Shown here: piece after piece, positions 61,617-64,000 of the stretch
Layout of the letters: each line of letters starts with the position of its first letter
Position numbering within the stretch: position 1 is the first letter of the stretch
Assembly (NCBI GenBank): GCA_003385605.1
Contig: QQUU01000004.1
Location: 26,628-90,627, forward strand
Origin: Bacteroidota bacterium
GTDB lineage: Bacteria; Bacteroidota; Bacteroidia; Flavobacteriales; Schleiferiaceae
Direction: 5' to 3'
Length of the DNA stretch: 64,000 nt
Position numbers and translations under genes: made by a program
Notes under the pieces: model-generated
What the model saw: only the letters and a program-made list of their open reading frames with translations
The model's database searches: none
Told to the model about the DNA's origin: nothing

Positions 61617-63170
61617 ATGAAAAAGGTAGCGACTGTTTTTAGTCTTGTTATTTTGTCGCTTCAGATGGCGGGACAAAGCACCTTCAATGATGTCGCTCCT
61701 CTGTTGTATAAAAATTGCACCAGTTGTCATAGACCTGGAGGTGGTGCGCCATTCTCTATGCTTTCATACGCTTCAACAGCGCCATGGACGACCAGTATAG
61801 TTCACGTATTACAGAATAGCGAGATGCCTCCTTGGTCAGCCGATACTTCCTACATTCATTTTGTTAATGAAAGGCAGATTACACAAGCAGATAAGGACTC
61901 TTTGTTGAAGTGGATTTATGATGGTGCCGCACAGGGCGATCCTAATTTACAACCTCCTACACCGGCATACCCAATACGTCAGTTAGGAGGTACACCTGAT
62001 ACCGTCCTGCAGATGATGAAGTTCAAGAGTAATGCGACGACATCCGATGCATACAATACACTTGTCGTTCCATTGAATCTTGGTCAAAACAGATTTCTTC
62101 GAGCTATTGAACTGGTGCCCAACGATCCCCAACTAGTGCACCATGCTCTTATAATGGCCGGAGATGTCGGTGATATCAATGTTGATACGACAGGGAGTTC
62201 TTTTTCTACTGATGGAGAAATCTCGATTGGTACTTGGGCCCCAGGCTCGATGCCAATTGTTTACCCGAATTCATCATTGATCAAAATGGGTATCGAGCTG
62301 CCTGCAAACGGTGAAATTGGCATGCAGATACATACCCCTAAGGGTACTGCTGGTCAATTAATCGATATTAAGCTTCGAATGTACCTCTATCCTGCAAATG
62401 AATCTGGAGTACGCCAAGTTCACGATACTGTACCCCTTCAATATTGGGCGAACGATTTCTTTATACCGGCAGGGCAAGTCAAGAGTTTTTCTGTAGAAGA
62501 AGTTTGGCCCCCGCAGAACGTATCCATTTTCTCCGCATTTCCTCATTCGCACCAAATTTGCTCAGAGATTTTGAACTACGCCTACAAGCCACAAACGAAC
62601 GATACCATCCCGTTGATGAAAATCGATCGTTGGGATTTTGAGCACCAGGAATACTACTACTATAAGAACTTAGTCAAAGTACCGGCAGGATATAAGGTGC
62701 ACTCAACGCATAGTTTTGATAACAGGAGCACTAATCACCACAACCCTAACTCTCCACCGCAATTAATCACAGTAGGATTCAGTACGGATGACGAAATGTT
62801 GTTTGATGGATTCCAATACTTGTCTTATCAAGCCGGTGATGAATACATCAATATAGACTCTATTCTGAAAAACGATCCGTTGCTATTATTGGATATCAGT
62901 GAACATGAAAAACCTGTCGCCTCTCGCTCAGTAGTGGTTCCAAATCCTATACAGAGCCACGCGCGAATAGAAGTTGTACCTCCGCTAAGTGCATCTGTGG
63001 ATTATCAATTGAATGTATACAATAAGCGAGGACAGGCTGTCAATATGGAATATTCAATAGAAGACGGGGGCATACATATCCACCGCTCTTACGTCTCAAG
63101 CGGTACTTACTTCTATGAAGTGGTAAGTAGTACGCGGCGAATTACCGCGGGCCGTTTGATTTTCAACTAG
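61617..63170 (+). CDS. Cytochrome c / copper type II monooxygenase-like fusion with T9SS tail
   Basis: 517 residues: signal peptide to about MAGQ, an N-terminal haem domain with CTSCH at 34-38, then a PHM/DBM-like copper monooxygenase. Ligands are in place: LVHHALIM (His-His), IGMQIHTP, FPHSHQICSEI (HxH) and Met in TDDEMLFDGF. A T9SS type A tail begins near VVPNPIQSHAR. Such fusions are widespread in the phylum, with unknown substrate; PHM-type enzymes hydroxylate using ascorbate or another reductant, and the haem could feed electrons. An AGAGG sequence precedes the ATG. Confidence 0.87.
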   Translation: MKKVATVFSLVILSLQMAGQSTFNDVAPLLYKNCTSCHRPGGGAPFSMLSYASTAPWTTSIVHVLQNSEMPPWSADTSYIHFVNERQITQADKDSLLKWIYDGAAQGDPNLQPPTPAYPIRQLGGTPDTVLQMMKFKSNATTSDAYNTLVVPLNLGQNRFLRAIELVPNDPQLVHHALIMAGDVGDINVDTTGSSFSTDGEISIGTWAPGSMPIVYPNSSLIKMGIELPANGEIGMQIHTPKGTAGQLIDIKLRMYLYPANESGVRQVHDTVPLQYWANDFFIPAGQVKSFSVEEVWPPQNVSIFSAFPHSHQICSEILNYAYKPQTNDTIPLMKIDRWDFEHQEYYYYKNLVKVPAGYKVHSTHSFDNRSTNHHNPNSPPQLITVGFSTDDEMLFDGFQYLSYQAGDEYINIDSILKNDPLLLLDISEHEKPVASRSVVVPNPIQSHARIEVVPPLSASVDYQLNVYNKRGQAVNMEYSIEDGGIHIHRSYVSSGTYFYEVVSSTRRITAGRLIFN

Positions 63171-63175
63171 TATCT

Positions 63176-63790
63176 CTAACCGTTCACGGCAACCACGTCG
63201 TCAACCAATGTTGGGAGCATCTTTTGCAGAATGCTAAGTATGCCGTTTTTCAGTGTCATCGTTGAAGACGGACAGCCCGAACAAGCCCCTTGCAGCTGTA
63301 CTTCGACGATTTTATCCTTGTAGCCCATAAAAGCGATGTTTCCTCCATCTTGAGCTACGGCAGGCTTGATGTATTCTTCGAGGATATCTACAATACGCGC
63401 TTCCACTTCGCCCAGATCTTCTGGATTCAGAACAGGACCTTTGCCTTCTTCTGCTTTTTCTTCTTGCGCTGGTTTGAGTTGGTCTTCATGAACAGCAACG
63501 CCTCCTTCAGTCAAAAACTCGGTAATGAATACACGAACCTCTTGGGCCACGTCGTCCCATTCCACGACGTCAAATTTTGCAATGGCGATGTAGTTTCCTG
63601 AGATGAATACTTCCTTGACAAATGGAAAATGAAAGAGCTTCGTTGCTAGTGGCGACGGCTTAGCTTCCTCAATGTTTCTGAATTCTGCAGAATCTGTCTG
63701 AAGGAGCAGTTTATTGCTTACGAACTTCATGACCTTCGGATTTGGGGTCATTTCTGCGTAAATACTAACTGGGACTCTTTTAATTTCCAT
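63176..63790 (-). CDS. NfuA/Nfu-type iron-sulfur scaffold protein
   Basis: 204 residues: an N-terminal Nfu_N domain (VSIYAEMTPNPKVMKFVSNKLLL, PLATKLFHFPFVKEVFI) and a C-terminal NifU-like domain with PAVAQDGGNIAFMGY and VEVQLQGACSGCPSSTMTLKNG, where the CxxC binds the cluster. It passes Fe-S clusters to target enzymes. ATG at 63790 is used; a longer frame from 63991 would cover the divergent promoter and the start of the next gene. Confidence 0.95.
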   Translation of the reverse strand: MEIKRVPVSIYAEMTPNPKVMKFVSNKLLLQTDSAEFRNIEEAKPSPLATKLFHFPFVKEVFISGNYIAIAKFDVVEWDDVAQEVRVFITEFLTEGGVAVHEDQLKPAQEEKAEEGKGPVLNPEDLGEVEARIVDILEEYIKPAVAQDGGNIAFMGYKDKIVEVQLQGACSGCPSSTMTLKNGILSILQKMLPTLVDDVVAVNG

Positions 63791-63811
63791 AATTGGGGTA
63801 TTTTCAGGGTA

Positions 63812-63819
63812 CAAAAGTA
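63812..63819 (-). promoter_or_regulatory. -7 box of the Nfu gene
   Basis: TACTTTTG on the minus strand, exact TAnnTTTG, 21 bases before the ATG. Confidence 0.55.
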
Positions 63820-63839
63820 CATCACAAAAACAAGACGGT

Positions 63840-64000
63840 ATGCCTATTGTTCGCCCTGTTCTCGGACACCATCCTGAGATTGGAAAAGATTCATTCATCG
63901 CTGAAAACGCAACCATAATCGGGAACTTCTCCTGCGGTGAAGGCTGTAGCTTTTGGTACGGCAGTGTCATCCGCGCAGATGTGAATGCCATAACTATGGG
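63840..64000 (+). CDS. Gamma-type carbonic anhydrase family protein (cut by window end)
   Basis: Open from ATG at 63840 to the window end (53 full codons). MPIVRPVLGHHPEIGKDS, then FIAENATIIGNFSCGEGCSF and WYGSVIRADVNAI is the start of a left-handed beta-helix hexapeptide protein of the YrdA/PaaY/CaiE group; SFWYGSVIRAD is characteristic. The zinc-binding histidines and the C-terminus lie outside. Divergent from the Nfu gene with a 49-base gap. Confidence 0.87.
   Translation, partial: MPIVRPVLGHHPEIGKDSFIAENATIIGNFSCGEGCSFWYGSVIRADVNAITM

Noticed and set aside
63791..63991. Upstream extension of the Nfu gene
   Set aside because: It would cover the divergent promoter and the start of the carbonic anhydrase gene; homology starts at MEIKRVPVS.
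1..64000. Mobile element, prophage, CRISPR or toxin-antitoxin locus
   Set aside because: No transposase, integrase, repeat array or known toxin motif was seen on either strand.

Overview
The window is chromosomal DNA of a member of the Bacteroidota, most likely a marine Flavobacteriales bacterium of the Cryomorphaceae type. I cannot fix the genus. The assignment rests on four exported proteins with C-terminal type IX secretion (T9SS) sorting domains, a DUF4270 lipoprotein, a 630-residue PurF-like protein, DUF2795, paired peptidases of families S46 and S9, and many copies of the Bacteroidota -7 promoter box TAnnTTTG, several just upstream of start codons. Coding density is high. I see no insertion sequence, prophage, CRISPR array or restriction cluster.

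Layout. 1-5.9 kb: the N-terminal part of a lamin-tail protein, two unrecognised exported proteins, tRNA-Ala(GGC), a membrane protein, then a tightly packed operon of an MbnP-like copper protein with a T9SS tail, two MbnH/MauG-like di-haem lipoproteins and a small CxxC protein. 6-9 kb: nitrogen operon glnB(PII)-amt-outer-membrane porin on the minus strand, preceded by a long control region with four regularly spaced AGGGGT boxes. 9.1-11 kb: membrane sensor-like protein, outer-membrane barrel protein and a candidate small RNA. 11.2-15 kb: lower kynurenine (3-hydroxyanthranilate) pathway as two divergent pairs. 15-22 kb: PurF-like amidotransferase, cobalamin adenosyltransferase, DUF2795, 2-oxoglutarate dehydrogenase E1 and E2. 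22-26.7 kb: S46 peptidase of DPP7 type, Kazal-like lipoprotein, S9 peptidase. 26.7-32.7 kb: ABC ATPase, ABC-F protein, cytochrome c, SCO-like protein, TPR protein and Ig-like lipoprotein.

32.9-38.8 kb: a 1103-residue T9SS adhesin-like protein, ComF, a coiled-coil membrane protein and an OmpA lipoprotein. 38.8-46.6 kb: radA, a flippase-like membrane protein, panD and panC on the minus strand; a short GT5 glycogen-synthase N-domain, DUF4270, glmS and an unlisted 31-residue membrane peptide on the plus strand. 46.6-54 kb: barrel protein, Tat-exported Gfo/Idh/MocA oxidoreductase, Asp-box beta-propeller protein, M43 metalloprotease. 54-58.2 kb: rplM-rpsI-rpsB-tsf-pyrH-frr. 58.2-64 kb: MarR regulator with a palindromic operator, pgi, fatty acid desaturase, cytochrome c/copper monooxygenase fusion, NfuA-like protein and the start of a gamma-carbonic anhydrase.

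Themes. Copper and haem handling recurs (MbnP/MbnH, SCO plus cytochrome c, PHM-like monooxygenase). Peptide processing clusters at 22-27 kb. Most of the window is ordinary core genome. The least explained items are the T9SS-linked MbnP operon, the AGGGGT array before glnB, two candidate small RNAs and the Kazal lipoprotein between two peptidase genes. All functional statements come from reading motifs; no database search was run.
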